From: Histomonas meleagridis
Taxonomy: Eukaryota > Parabasalia > Tritrichomonadida > Dientamoebidae
Assembly: GCA_020186115.1 (NCBI GenBank)
Contig: WSYJ01000009.1
Span: forward strand, 186,001-250,000
Direction: 5' to 3'
Length of the DNA stretch: 64,000 nucleotides
Of this stretch, positions 41,586 through 51,400 are shown one piece after another (the first letter of the stretch is position 1; each line of letters opens with the position of its first letter). Under the pieces are notes generated by a model. That model saw nothing but the letters and a program-made list of their open reading frames with translations, was not told the DNA's origin and made no database searches. The position numbers and the translations under genes were made by a program.

Positions 41586-42242
41586 TTACAATATCAAACA
41601 ACATTTTGATTTTGCTTCTGAAGACTTTTGTGGAGTTGCAATAGGTGCCTTTTTCTCTGAGTTAAGAAGCTTTGGTTCTGCTTCTGTATCTGTGTAAATG
41701 ATGTTTGACTCCGTCACGCCTTTGTCCGTGTTTACGTCGTCAGCTTTTCTCCATTTTGGTTCATCTGTTTCCTCTATTTGAACAGAAGGTTGAGGTGTCG
41801 GCTCTTTTACTTCCTCTTCCTCCTCTTTTGATTTTTCTTTCTCTTTTGATTGAGGTTCAGTTTCAGATGCAAAACTGATTTGACTCATATCATTCTGTTT
41901 TTTGGCTTCTGATTGATCATCACTGGATGAGCTTGTATCATTTTGAATATCATCTTGAGTGCTTTTTGCTATTTCTTCTAAGTCTTGCATTGTTGATTCA
42001 CCAAATGGAATATCTTTGGGATCATGTTTACTAATCTCACTTGTATTTTCATCATCACAATCATCAGCTATTCGGCTAAACCCATCGGGCATTTGAGATA
42101 TTGAGCCTCGCCGACTTGAAGGATCAATTTTTGTTGGTATTTCAGAAGAGGATGATGAAGTGGGAGCATAACTTTCAGGTTCGAAGTAAGATGACTCCCT
42201 GTCATCAATCTTGACATCTTTATCACCCGTTTCACTTTCCAT
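41586..42242 (-). CDS. Acidic, disordered protein with C-terminal CAAX prenylation box, 218 aa
   Basis: The product is Ser/Glu/Asp/Lys-rich with no predicted fold. It has serine clusters, an R-R-G-S-I-S segment that looks phosphorylatable by basophilic kinases, and a Glu-run near residue 145. It ends Lys-Cys-Cys-Leu-Ile-Leu. The last four residues (C-L-I-L) fit CAAX with Leu at X, the geranylgeranyl type, and the preceding Cys could be a second lipid site. This predicts membrane anchoring of an otherwise disordered chain, as in some scaffold or signalling adaptors. The ATG is at 42240-42242. A perfect palindrome GTTTACGTAAAC (42283-42294) lies about 45 bp upstream. Confidence 0.7.
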   Translation of the reverse strand: MESETGDKDVKIDDRESSYFEPESYAPTSSSSSEIPTKIDPSSRRGSISQMPDGFSRIADDCDDENTSEISKHDPKDIPFGESTMQDLEEIAKSTQDDIQNDTSSSSDDQSEAKKQNDMSQISFASETEPQSKEKEKSKEEEEEVKEPTPQPSVQIEETDEPKWRKADDVNTDKGVTESNIIYTDTEAEPKLLNSEKKAPIATPQKSSEAKSKCCLIL

Positions 42243-42663
42243 GTGCTGTTTTGAAATTCAAGCTTGAATGAAGCCTATCGATGTTTACGTAAACCATTGA
42301 ATTATACACACAAATTTATCATCAATGCAAAATGCAATATCATTGCTTTGGAATACACTCAAGTCAAAGTCTAGAAACGTATTGGCGAATTCAAATATTT
42401 CCTCCAATTTTAAAAATTATATACTTTTAGATTTTTGTATTGATTGATTGAATTTCAAAATATTTATAAATAAAGGACTAAACACAATAATTACATCCTT
42501 ATATTCTAACTAAGCTATTAAGCTCTATGCTTTTCATAAACATTTTATTTTTCAACTTCCTTTCACATGAAATTTTTTACGAAGAAGACTTCTTTCATTT
42601 GATAAAATCGAAAATTTTCATCATGAAATATTTATTCAACATAAGCTTTACATAATGTTTACT
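42243..42663. other. Intergenic spacer with a 12-bp palindrome
   Basis: No gene is seen. The palindrome GTTTACGTAAAC at 42283-42294 is the only notable site, close to the CAAX-protein start. Confidence 0.5.
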
Positions 42664-43827
42664 CTATACAGGTGGGTCATCTTCCGGGAACCAAATCAAA
42701 TTCATTGGGTCAATTCTTGGCTTCTGAGGACTCGCCTCAAGTTTGCTTATTGCCTTTGCCAACGCCTCCTTATTTATATCGAGTTCATATTCTCCTTTTA
42801 CGAACACTACGCATTGTATTTCCTTTAATATTTCGATTATATCATCCTTTTCGATCGAAGTCAATCTTTCTATTTGATCTATTGATTGGATATCAGATTT
42901 ATAATCTCTTAATAACTCAATTATAGTATCTCTACTATACGAATGAAATGCGATCTTCCCTAAATCGCTAAGAGGACGCTCAGGACCGCCGGAAACCTTT
43001 TGACGTTTTGCGAGCTCATAACTAAGCGAAATCAAAAGTCGGCCATAGCCTTTCTTTTGATATGGAGGAAAAACCACAATGCACGCGAGAATATTGCCTT
43101 CTTCGCTTGCAAGTTCACGGCTATAATATGCTGCGGCATGCGCGCCCTCAGAATCACACTCACATAAAACATAAAAAACAAATCCTTCAACATCATAGTA
43201 TAATGTTTTGTGGTCTAAAAATAATTTGGCAAGGAGACAAAGTGATTGACACGCAAATTTTTGATGGCGCCCTTGGAGTTCAAAGATACTAATGTTGCCT
43301 TTGCGATATATTTCGCGGCCTGGTGGAAATTGTTCTTGTTTTTCGGCAACATGTTGATCTAAATTTTCTTTGGTATCAAAGTATTGAAAACATTTCTCGC
43401 AAATATAAAGATGTGGGAGATCTCCAAATGGTTTTGGATATGGAGAAAAATACCAGGTTCTGATGGAATATTTTCCAATTGTAATCGTATCAATGTTTCG
43501 GATTTTGGTAACTTCTTTATGAAGCTCTTCGAAATGTTGTATTTCAGCTGATTGTTCATCTTCATCTCCTGATGAGCCACCAATAAGACGTCTTGAATAT
43601 CTGGTTAAAACTCGCTCTTCTTGATGATTTGGATGAGCCTCTGCGTCGAATTTGGATAGATGACTTGTTAGAACCCATCGATCTAAACGTTTATCTTGAT
43701 GCAAAAAATGAATATATGCTTCAGTTTGATTATTACGAAATTGGAAAATTTGAGCCTCCATTTCTTCTCCCATTTCTTCACAGAAACAAGAAACAAGATC
43801 ATTGATTTCGAACTCGGATTGATTCAT
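42664..43827 (-). CDS. MYST-family histone acetyltransferase (Esa1/Tip60-like), 387 aa
   Basis: Transfers acetyl from acetyl-CoA to lysines of histones. Layout: a chromo-barrel/Tudor-knot-like N-terminus (about 1-60, with W51), a charged linker, a C2HC zinc finger (C143, C146, H159 and the following Cys/His spacing), and the catalytic domain. K201 in C-L-L-A-K-L-F-L-D-H-K matches the autoacetylated lysine. C249 in A-C-I-V-V-F-P-P-Y-Q matches the active-site cysteine. Q-K-K-G-Y-G-R (257-263) binds acetyl-CoA. E283 in S-G-G-P-E-R-P-L-S-D-L-G is the general base. All key residues are present, so it should be active. It is divergent from uL14, with 86 bp between the start codons. Confidence 0.95.
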   Translation of the reverse strand: MNQSEFEINDLVSCFCEEMGEEMEAQIFQFRNNQTEAYIHFLHQDKRLDRWVLTSHLSKFDAEAHPNHQEERVLTRYSRRLIGGSSGDEDEQSAEIQHFEELHKEVTKIRNIDTITIGKYSIRTWYFSPYPKPFGDLPHLYICEKCFQYFDTKENLDQHVAEKQEQFPPGREIYRKGNISIFELQGRHQKFACQSLCLLAKLFLDHKTLYYDVEGFVFYVLCECDSEGAHAAAYYSRELASEEGNILACIVVFPPYQKKGYGRLLISLSYELAKRQKVSGGPERPLSDLGKIAFHSYSRDTIIELLRDYKSDIQSIDQIERLTSIEKDDIIEILKEIQCVVFVKGEYELDINKEALAKAISKLEASPQKPRIDPMNLIWFPEDDPPV

Positions 43828-43890
43828 GGTATTTTTAGGTGAGGTGTTGTAAGTTATTCAAATAAACGTTCTTCTAACCGACCATGACTG

Positions 43891-43895
43891 TCATA
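43891..43895 (+). promoter_or_regulatory. TCATA initiator-like element of the uL14 gene
   Basis: TCATA fits TCAYW and lies 19-23 bp before the ATG. It overlaps the start of AACCGTTT (43895-43902), and AACGTT (43865-43870) lies 25 bp further up. This is the most compact example of initiator and Myb-type element together. Confidence 0.5.
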
Positions 43896-43913
43896 ACCGT
43901 TTCCTTTTAGAGG

Positions 43914-44336
43914 ATGTCAAAGAGAGGACGTACAGGTCAACAAGGCACCAAGTTCGCAATGACACTTGCTCTTCCAGTTGGGGCAGTTGTTCAATGCGCC
44001 GATAACTCTGGTGCCAAAACAATGTTCGTTATTTCAAAGCGTGGACATAAGGGAAGATTAAACAGACTCCCAGCAGCAACAGTTTCCGATCTTATCGTTG
44101 TTACAATTAAGAAAGGTAAACCAACACTTCGTAAGAAGGTTATGTGTGCAGTTATTGTTCGTCAAAAGAGATTATGGCGTCGTAAGGATGGTGTTGTAAT
44201 AGGATTCGAAGATAATGCAGGTGTTGTTATTAATGATAAGGGTGAAATGAAGGGTTCTGCAATCACAGGTCCAGTTGCAAAAGAATGCGCTGAGCTTTGG
44301 CCAAAAATCGCGAGTGTTGCACCTGCAGTTTTCTAA
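43914..44336 (+). CDS. RPL23: 60S ribosomal protein uL14 (L23), 140 aa
   Basis: A conserved large-subunit protein that binds 28S rRNA at the subunit interface. The eukaryotic form is recognisable by its basic N-terminus (S-K-R-G-R-T), [22 protein letters not shown], the V-I-V-R-Q-K segment, [15 protein letters not shown], and the C-terminal [15 protein letters not shown]. Length matches the eukaryotic protein. The stop codon is part of TAAA, the trichomonad poly(A)-signal-like arrangement. Its divergent promoter is shared with the MYST acetyltransferase. Confidence 0.97.
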   Translation: MSKRGRTGQQGTKFAMTLALPVGAVVQCADNSGAKTMFVISKRGHKGRLNRLPAATVSDLIVVTIKKGKPTLRKKVMCAVIVRQKRLWRRKDGVVIGFEDNAGVVINDKGEMKGSAITGPVAKECAELWPKIASVAPAVF

Positions 44337-44616
44337 AGAAAACTCTTTGATTATTTTATTTTTTTTGTAATTTCTTAGAAAAAGAATTATATCATTAATC
44401 TTCTTAAGAAAGAAATCATTTAAAATGTGATTCTGAATAAATGAGCATCTATTAAATGCTATCCAACTAAAGACTTTTTTGTAATTTAAAGTTTAATATA
44501 TTATTAAATTCTTTTTTTTTTTTTTTTATTAAGCAAAAAATTTTAATCACACATCAATTCTTGTGCGACCAAAATTAAATGCAAAAAATATATATTTTCC
44601 CGGAAAAAATTTAAAT

Positions 44617-44871
44617 TTATGACAAAATAAAAAATTCATGTTTTGTAATTTTTGCACCACATGTTGGGCACCTCTTTGGTTCGGGTAGGTTATCAAAGCA
44701 ATCTAAGCAAACAGCTGCGTGATAGCAAGGGTAGGTCATCATTGAAATAAGATTTTGCTGACATATTCTACAATAACCAAATTTGGTGACACGGCACGAA
44801 CACACACCAATTACTTCTGGTTCTGATGAATCTGATTCACTTCCTGATGAAACATAAATTACTTCAGACAT
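44617..44871 (-). CDS. Small RING-finger protein, 84 aa
   Basis: After a Ser/Glu/Asp-rich N-terminus there is a C3HC4-type RING: C-R-I-C, then C-Y-H-A-A-V-C-L-D-C, then R-C-P-T-C. An additional C-S-C pair lies just before it. Such proteins usually act as E3 ubiquitin ligases or RING-dimer adaptors. At 84 residues the protein is nearly all RING. ATG 44869-44871 is the first in frame; only a TTG lies upstream. A CCGTTA (44899-44904) and AACCGTTT (44963-44970) lie 28-100 bp upstream. Confidence 0.75.
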   Translation of the reverse strand: MSEVIYVSSGSESDSSEPEVIGVCSCRVTKFGYCRICQQNLISMMTYPCYHAAVCLDCFDNLPEPKRCPTCGAKITKHEFFILS

Positions 44872-45444
44872 GTGATATAAAAATATATTAGGCAATGGCC
44901 GTTATTTCAAATTCAATTCTTATAAGTGGCTTTGCCCGTATCGTTCATGTATTTCTAAATGTAACCGTTTGTCGTAAAAAGAGAATTGTGTTCCTCAGTA
45001 AACATTGATCAAGGAGTATATTATCACAAACATTAACACCTGCCACTAGCATACCAAAGAAGTGATGCATTAATTTTTGTTTCTCTCTTAAATGTATTTT
45101 AAATGACTTATATTTGGAAATCAATTACTGTTCTTTGAAACCACAACTTTCATTTTTTGAAGAAACGAAAACTAATTTAAGATATGATTTTGACTTTGAA
45201 GTGAAAATGTTGTTTTAAACCTATATCATCTCAAAAAGCAAAAAAATAGGGATGTTTAAAAACATTCTTCTAAAAATCAAAAATATTTATCGTTAATGGA
45301 CGAAGTTTTTCAACATGTGAAAAAAGTTGGTTCTTCGTTGTTCCTAGGAAGTAAGTGACTTCCCATGGTGAAGGAAGTTTGAACGGTTGACATAAAAAAA
45401 TTGAAATCTTTTCAATGGAAAAAAGTTGAGTGAAGGAAATTTCA
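44872..45444. other. Divergent intergenic region
   Basis: No gene is seen. It contains AACCGTTT (44963-44970), nearer the RING gene, and AACGGTT (45382-45388), about 57 bp before the BspA ATG. Confidence 0.5.
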
Positions 45445-47259
45445 ATGTTGTGTAAAAATCATCAACTAAACAGTTATATATTGATTCAAGGAATTAAAAC
45501 TATTTCTGAGTATGATTTATATCTTCAAATTTTATGTGAAACTAGGAAATCCGTTACATCTCTTCCCAAAATCAATGATTCACTTAGATGTGATTTTCAT
45601 CATCTTAATCAAAATTCTTCAAATTTAATGTCTTTTTTGTACAAAAAAAATTTGTCAAATATTTTATTTATTGCTATAGTTTTTCTTATCTTATATTTAA
45701 TGTCAAAAACTTATTTATTAATAATTTATCGAATTATTCCAAAAGAGAAAATCAAATTTAAAATTTTACCATTTTTATTCATTTTCTTTTTTGAACAAAT
45801 ATTTTCAGCATATGATGGTAATACTAAAACACTTACAATAATTAATTTAAATGATTATAATACGAGATCTACATATAAACAGGATACAAAATATCTCATA
45901 ATTCAAGGAGGAATTAATATAATAAATTCCAACTCATTTTTAGAATGGCCTTCTTTAATTTCAGTTGATATAGGGAATACGATTATATCGATTGAATCTA
46001 ATGCTTTTGATAAATGTCAAAATCTTGAAACAGTATTTATTGGTGAATCTGTCGAAACGATTGGAAGTCAAGCATTTTCTAATTGTATTAAATTAATCAA
46101 TATTACTATTGGAAATAATGTAATAACGATTGGAAGTAATGGATTTTCATCATGTTCTTCATTAATAAATATCACGATTCCAAATTCTGTTACATCGATT
46201 CAAAGTTATACATTTTCTTCATGTATTAAATTAGAAAATATTATTATTGGAGAAAATATAAATTTTATTGGTGAATATGCATTTTTTTCATGTATTTCAT
46301 TAAAAAATATTACAATTCCTAAATCAGTTTATACTATTGAACAAAATGCATTTGCTAATTGTACTAAACTTTATTTTATTAATGTATCTCAAGATAATTC
46401 ATATTATTCTGAACGAGATGGAATTCTTTATGATAAAAATTATACAGAAATTGTTTATTATCCATTAGGAAGATCAAATGATACAATAAAAATCTCAGAT
46501 TCACTTATGAAAATTGGAAATACAGCATTTAAACAATGGACAACATTAAAGATAGTATATATAGGTGAAAATATAACAACAATTGGAGCATATTCTTTTG
46601 AAGAATGTATTAATTTAGAAATTGTTATCTTTGGAGATAAAGTAAATTCTATTGGAGCTTCAGCATTTTCTAAATGTTCATCATTAATAAACATAACAAT
46701 TCCTGACTCAGTTGCAACGATTGAATCCTATGCGTTTCAGTACTGTTCTTCATTAAGAACAGTTATTATTGGTCAAAATGTAAGTTTAATTGGAGATTCA
46801 GCATTTTCTTATTGTTCCTCATTAACAAATATAACAATTCCTGATTCAGTAGCAACGATTGAATCTGGTGCATTTCAGTATTGTTCTTCATTAAGAACAG
46901 TTATCATTGGTCAAAATGTGAATTCTATTGAAAAAGAAGCATTTGCACAATGCAGCAATCTCACATGTATTTACTTTTTAGGTTATATAACTCCAAATGT
47001 AGAAGATGATGCTTTTGATAATATTGAAAATAAAACTGTTATGGCATCCGACTTATATCAAAATGAAACATTTGGAGAACTTAACATATCCAAAGGAACG
47101 CCAATTGATGAATGTGATCAATATCCGTGGTCAACACACACATTTACTAAATCAAATACATATACAAATACATTTACAAATCCCTTTTCGAAATCAAATA
47201 CATACACCAAATCAAATACATTCACTAAATCAAATCCATTCACTAAGCAAAACTACTGA
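45445..47259 (+). CDS. BspA-like leucine-rich-repeat protein lacking its transmembrane anchor, 604 aa
   Basis: Long continuous array of TpLRR/BspA units (consensus I-x-I-P-x-S-V-x-S-I-x-x-x-A-F-x-x-C-x-S-L) from about residue 130 to 530. It is followed by a K-S-N-T-F-T hexapeptide tract, and then TGA at 47257. Upstream of the repeats are two hydrophobic segments (about residues 75-100 and 110-125), as in the paralogue at 15-17.6 kb; the second may be the true signal peptide, so the first about 100 codons could be wrong. The expected C-terminal membrane helix is absent. Tail codons ending D-E-D-Q-W-L-I-H survive in another frame to 47365. The protein is thus either secreted or a fresh pseudogene. 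GTG 45430 lies upstream in frame but ATG 45445 is preferred. Confidence 0.75.
   Translation: MLCKNHQLNSYILIQGIKTISEYDLYLQILCETRKSVTSLPKINDSLRCDFHHLNQNSSNLMSFLYKKNLSNILFIAIVFLILYLMSKTYLLIIYRIIPKEKIKFKILPFLFIFFFEQIFSAYDGNTKTLTIINLNDYNTRSTYKQDTKYLIIQGGINIINSNSFLEWPSLISVDIGNTIISIESNAFDKCQNLETVFIGESVETIGSQAFSNCIKLINITIGNNVITIGSNGFSSCSSLINITIPNSVTSIQSYTFSSCIKLENIIIGENINFIGEYAFFSCISLKNITIPKSVYTIEQNAFANCTKLYFINVSQDNSYYSERDGILYDKNYTEIVYYPLGRSNDTIKISDSLMKIGNTAFKQWTTLKIVYIGENITTIGAYSFEECINLEIVIFGDKVNSIGASAFSKCSSLINITIPDSVATIESYAFQYCSSLRTVIIGQNVSLIGDSAFSYCSSLTNITIPDSVATIESGAFQYCSSLRTVIIGQNVNSIEKEAFAQCSNLTCIYFLGYITPNVEDDAFDNIENKTVMASDLYQNETFGELNISKGTPIDECDQYPWSTHTFTKSNTYTNTFTNPFSKSNTYTKSNTFTKSNPFTKQNY
47143..47256 (+). 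repeat. Short in-frame repeat encoding T-K-S-N-x-F units
   Basis: Degenerate 18-bp units (ACAAAATCAAATACATTT type) encode a Thr/Ser-rich stalk before the membrane anchor. The same tract occurs at 48717-48810 in the next BspA copy and is a likely site for unequal recombination. Confidence 0.7.
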
Positions 47260-47365
47260 AATCCTTTCTGAGTCTTCATCAGACAATGAAAAGCAAACCA
47301 TACATATTGATGATGAATTTAATAATGTAATTCGACATGATGAAGATCAATGGTTAATACATTAA
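47260..47365 (+). pseudogene. Out-of-frame cytoplasmic-tail remnant of the BspA gene
   Basis: One frame reads S-E-S-S-S-D-N-E-K-Q-T-I-H-I-D-D-E-F-N-N-V and then D-E-D-Q-W-L-I-H before TAA at 47363-47365. It is out of frame with the preceding repeats and matches the D-D-E-D-Q-W-I tail of the next copy. The sequence between the stalk and the tail, where the membrane helix should be, is missing. Confidence 0.65.
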
Positions 47366-47786
47366 CCTAAAAATAAAAAAGAATAAATTTTAAAATAAAC
47401 GTAATTAATGATTTTAATAATATTTGTTTTGATGTAAATTTTAACTAAATGTTTTTAATGTATTTTTATAAATATATTCCCCATAAAAATGGAAGAACGA
47501 TAGACAGATAAATTCAATTTCATTTTGAAAAGTTGGCAATTTGTGAAAATTTGAATACTTTATTTTACATCAGGTTCTCACCGAACTAGGATGCGCACGC
47601 AGCCAAATGCTGTTTCAGCTCTAATTCTCTTACCTTCATATTGTTTGAATGCAGCTGAGCATGTTATTCCATTAATGGATAAACATGAAATATTACAATT
47701 CAACTTGATTATATTCTTAATCAAATTCGTTGTAATAACAATTGAAATGGAATTCCAAAAAGCAATTTCATCACATTATTTTTAGT

Positions 47787-49180
47787 ATGCACAACAAATT
47801 AAACATTATTTCCAAGATATCTAAAGTTTTCATTATTAATAGTATTGAATACTTCAATGAAAATAATAACACATTAATAATTCATGAATATTCTCAATTT
47901 AATAACGAATATAAAAATATTACGGAATATGTTTTTATATACTGTAATATAACAGAAATACCAGAAAATGCATTTTAAGGATGTATTTGAACAATATCAT
48001 TGTACCGAATTCAGTTACATCAATTGGAGTATTTGAATTTTCATCATGTACTAATTTAGATAATATTACAATTAGTGAAAATATTACAATTATTAATTCT
48101 TATTTATTTAATGGATGTATTAAATTATATAATATTAAAATCCCAAATAACGTTAAAGAAATCGGAAGTTCAGTATTTTCAGGATGTTCTAATTTAAATA
48201 ATATTATAATACCAAATTCAGTTACATCAATTGGATCATTTGCATTTTCATCATGTATTAATTAAGATAATATTATAATACCGAATTCAGTTACATTACT
48301 TGGATCATATGCATTTTCAGGATGTATTTCATTAAATAAAATACAATTAGCGAAAATATACCAATTATTGATCACTGTGTTTTTAATTCATCTATTAATT
48401 TAATTAATATTACTATTCCGAATTCAGTTACATTAATTGGTCAATATGCATTTTCATCATGTAAATCACTTTATTTTAATTAATTTTGGTGAAAATGTTC
48501 AAGAAATTCAAAATTATGCATTTAAATCATGTATAAACCTTCATTGTATTTTCTTTGGAGGTAAAACAGAACCAATTATTGATGAAACGTCATTTATCGA
48601 TGTACCTGCACGAATTGTTATGCTAACACCATTATACAATATTTCTACTTTTTTATAAATTTAATGTTACACAAGGAACAATTTCAATATGTTTTTCAAC
48701 AACATATACAATTCACTAAATCAAATACATATACATTTACTGAGTCAAACTCATTCACTAATTCGAATACATTTACAAAATCAAATACATTTACAAAGTC
48801 ACTTCCAAATGGTGCAAACTTTTCACTCACTCTATCATATACAGAATTTATATCGAACACGCAAACAATTTCTTTAATCCATTCTCTTCTTCGCACTTAT
48901 TCTCTTACACTATCTGGTACATCGCAAACGAATATACAATTATACAACATATTATAATTATTATATGAATTGCTTCACTTTAATATATTCATTATCTATC
49001 GCATTCGTGTTAATTGTTATAGCAATCGCTATTTTTCTTGTTAAGAATAATAAGAAAAAAGAATTTTCTTCGAAAAAACATGATACCAAAAATTCGATAA
49101 CTTCTTAAACACCTTTGGTAGAAGAAGTAAACAAAGAAATTGAAAATTTGGCTAAAGATGATGAAGACCAATGGATCTGA
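47787..49180 (+). pseudogene. Second tandem BspA-like gene, heavily interrupted
   Basis: From an ATG at 47787, successive frames encode BspA repeats (I-P-N-S-V-T-S-I-G-x-F-A-F-S-S-C and variants). A stalk of S-N-T-F-T-K units follows (48717-48810), then a serine/threonine-rich region, then a transmembrane helix (S-I-A-F-V-L-I-V-I-A-I-A-I-F near 48990-49040). The tail ends D-D-E-D-Q-W-I with TGA at 49178-49180. At least six stops or frame changes are spread over the repeats (for example TAA at 47976-47978, TAA after S-S-C-I-N near 48263, and a TAA in the tail near 49105). It retains the anchor and tail that its upstream neighbour has lost. Confidence 0.8.
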
Positions 49181-49649
49181 TAGCCAAATAATATTTAGTT
49201 TCATAAAAATGGGTTCATAAATTTCTATTTTTATTAGACATTTTTTAGATTAAAAATTCATTGAATCAAATAATTTGAGATTTTACTTTAAATTAATTTA
49301 AATCCCTTTTAAATATTTTTTTTTTATTCATGTAAATATTGCTTAAATTTGTAGTTTTTACAAAATCTCATAATTTTTTTAGGGATTTTTATTGTAAACT
49401 GTTATACTAATTGTTTATCTCATTGCTTCCTATTAAAATAAAATTATTTATATGAAATATAAAAAGAGTTTTAAATTTGTCAATAAATCAAATCAGAGTC
49501 TTTCGATATTCGAAAATTAAAATTTAATGTCTCATATTCAAAGATTAAATAAACAATTACGGTCTGAATTATGAAAAAAAGTTATTTATGATGAAGCAAT
49601 ACAGGCGTTTTATGATTATAAATGATATTTCTTTCAAATCATATTACTC
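49181..49649. other. AT-rich spacer between convergent genes
   Basis: No gene is seen. Confidence 0.55.
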
Positions 49650-50888
49650 TCAAAACAATAGTGAATTGAAATGTTTTCTTGTCGGTCGAGTCGAAGGTAA
49701 CTTTCTAAAAATCGGGTACAAAATTCTTGCTGCGCCATCCACCTCATCAATTGGCGGCACAATCCAAGGCCTATTCTTTTCATAATATTCATCCACCGAT
49801 ATCCAACCTGGGTCACATCCATGAATCGAGAATGGTATTCCATTATCAGTCATCAATTTAGCTTCAGGCAAACATCTTGTTAACATATGCAATGCAGCCT
49901 TTGCCATATTCGTATGTATATGTTTATCATTTTTCGATATGCTGAAATTACCTTCGCGCGCATGCACCGTTATGAAATATGGCGCTGTTTTCGATTTCTT
50001 CATTAATGGAATCATCGTTTGGAAAAATAGAGCTGGCGCAATTGCATTAATACGCATCAGTTCTTCCATTTCTTCCTGGCATATGTCATAGATATTCATA
50101 CACCACGTATTGGTAAATTCACTTTTTACAAATTTGGCATCGCCATAACGATTCGTTTCTTGTGTAGAAGATTTAACTTCATCGCGTTGTTTCTCACGAA
50201 CACGAATGGTTTGCGCTGCACAAAAGATAACATTTGTGACCGATTCATGCTTGTTTTCAATAAATCGTTTAAATTCTTCAAAAAGTGATTTGAGATTAGA
50301 ATTATCCAAATCAAGACCTTTGTCATAAATTTCAAGTCGGTGAAGCCATTCTTGACTGTCTTCATACCCCTTGAAAAGTTCATATGTTTGTTGAGGATAT
50401 CTTGATGTACCAATTACTATCGAACCAGCTCGAAGTAGTTTCAATGTAACTTGATGCCCAAGCTTGGTTCGACAACCAATAACAACTGAAACTTGGTTTG
50501 GTAATGGACATGAATACATTCGATTTTCTTTAAATAGTTCTCCACATCTTATACATGAAAATGGATAAACTGGGTGTGGTGTGCGAGCAAAGGTACCACA
50601 CCCGTAGCAACGGAAATATCGGTTGCCTGAACGATGAATACTTTTAGTAGTATATGGAATCGTTCTATCCATCTTATCTAATTCATAACAGGAAGAACAA
50701 AATTGTCGTGTAACAGCGTTGTTTCCACCAACTTTTTGGAAAAAGTCAATGATTTCTTCTTGGGAAATCATCACTTTTTTTCGATCATTTTTTCTTTTTT
50801 GATTTTTCTTTATGCGTTTAAATAAATAATAAAACATTATAAGGAATATTATAGAAATTACAAGCTGATAAGTTGAAAAGTTGAACAT
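49650..50888 (-). CDS. Membrane-anchored zinc-finger/short-chain dehydrogenase-like protein, 412 aa
   Basis: An N-terminal hydrophobic helix (about 8-24) and a basic stretch precede three CxxC pairs (C64/C67, C94/C97, C112/C115) that look like zinc ribbons. A Rossmann domain then starts at residue 133: V-S-V-V-I-G-C-R-T-K-L-G, with the nucleotide-binding glycines at 138 and 144. The usual N-A-G is C-A-A (in V-I-F-C-A-A-Q). The active-site region reads H-T-N-M-A-K-A-A-L-H-M-L, where the canonical Tyr four residues before Lys is Thr. The H-T-N-M-A-K-A-A-L form is known in a eukaryotic SDR subgroup, so this is probably a subgroup trait, not decay. Function unknown; NAD(P) binding is likely. The ATG is at 50886-50888. 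Confidence 0.75.
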   Translation of the reverse strand: MFNFSTYQLVISIIFLIMFYYLFKRIKKNQKRKNDRKKVMISQEEIIDFFQKVGGNNAVTRQFCSSCYELDKMDRTIPYTTKSIHRSGNRYFRCYGCGTFARTPHPVYPFSCIRCGELFKENRMYSCPLPNQVSVVIGCRTKLGHQVTLKLLRAGSIVIGTSRYPQQTYELFKGYEDSQEWLHRLEIYDKGLDLDNSNLKSLFEEFKRFIENKHESVTNVIFCAAQTIRVREKQRDEVKSSTQETNRYGDAKFVKSEFTNTWCMNIYDICQEEMEELMRINAIAPALFFQTMIPLMKKSKTAPYFITVHAREGNFSISKNDKHIHTNMAKAALHMLTRCLPEAKLMTDNGIPFSIHGCDPGWISVDEYYEKNRPWIVPPIDEVDGAARILYPIFRKLPSTRPTRKHFNSLLF

Positions 50889-51400
50889 GATTGGAACTTC
50901 AACAAGGCAGCATTTCTTTTCAAAAAAAAAAAAGAATTCTTGAGGAATTTGTATTGTGTTCTGAATAAATCATTCAAAAAGTGAACAATAACAGACAATT
51001 GATCGTTATAGACTGAAGGAAGTCTATCGTTGCCTATATGAAGCAGCAAAGGCAGATTAAATATAATTTGGCACATTGAACTTCACAAAAACAATGAAGA
51101 ATATTTATATTTATTATAGATGAAAAATTATATGTCAGTAACCCTCAAAAGATGAATAGAGAGTGTGTAACAAAATAAATGATATTTATTAAAATTTATT
51201 CAATTCCTTGAAGAAAATGGAATTTTATCAAAAGTTAAAAGCTCACAGCAAAAAAAAATGTGAAAATATAGTATTTAGAACTGAAGATTGTTGTGGACCG
51301 CCCCAAAACCGTTAACAATATGAGCATAGGAAAAATTTGTTTTGTGTAACGGCCGTTAATAATGCACTTTTTTATAAACAGTGAAATCACATAACATATT
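50889..51400. promoter_or_regulatory. Divergent intergenic region with two Myb-type palindromic elements
   Basis: No gene is seen. AACCGTTAAC lies at 51307-51316, and the perfect 12-bp palindrome TAACGGCCGTTA at 51347-51358. Both lie within 100 bp of the DUF3447 gene on the plus strand and further from the zinc-finger/SDR gene. Confidence 0.5.
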
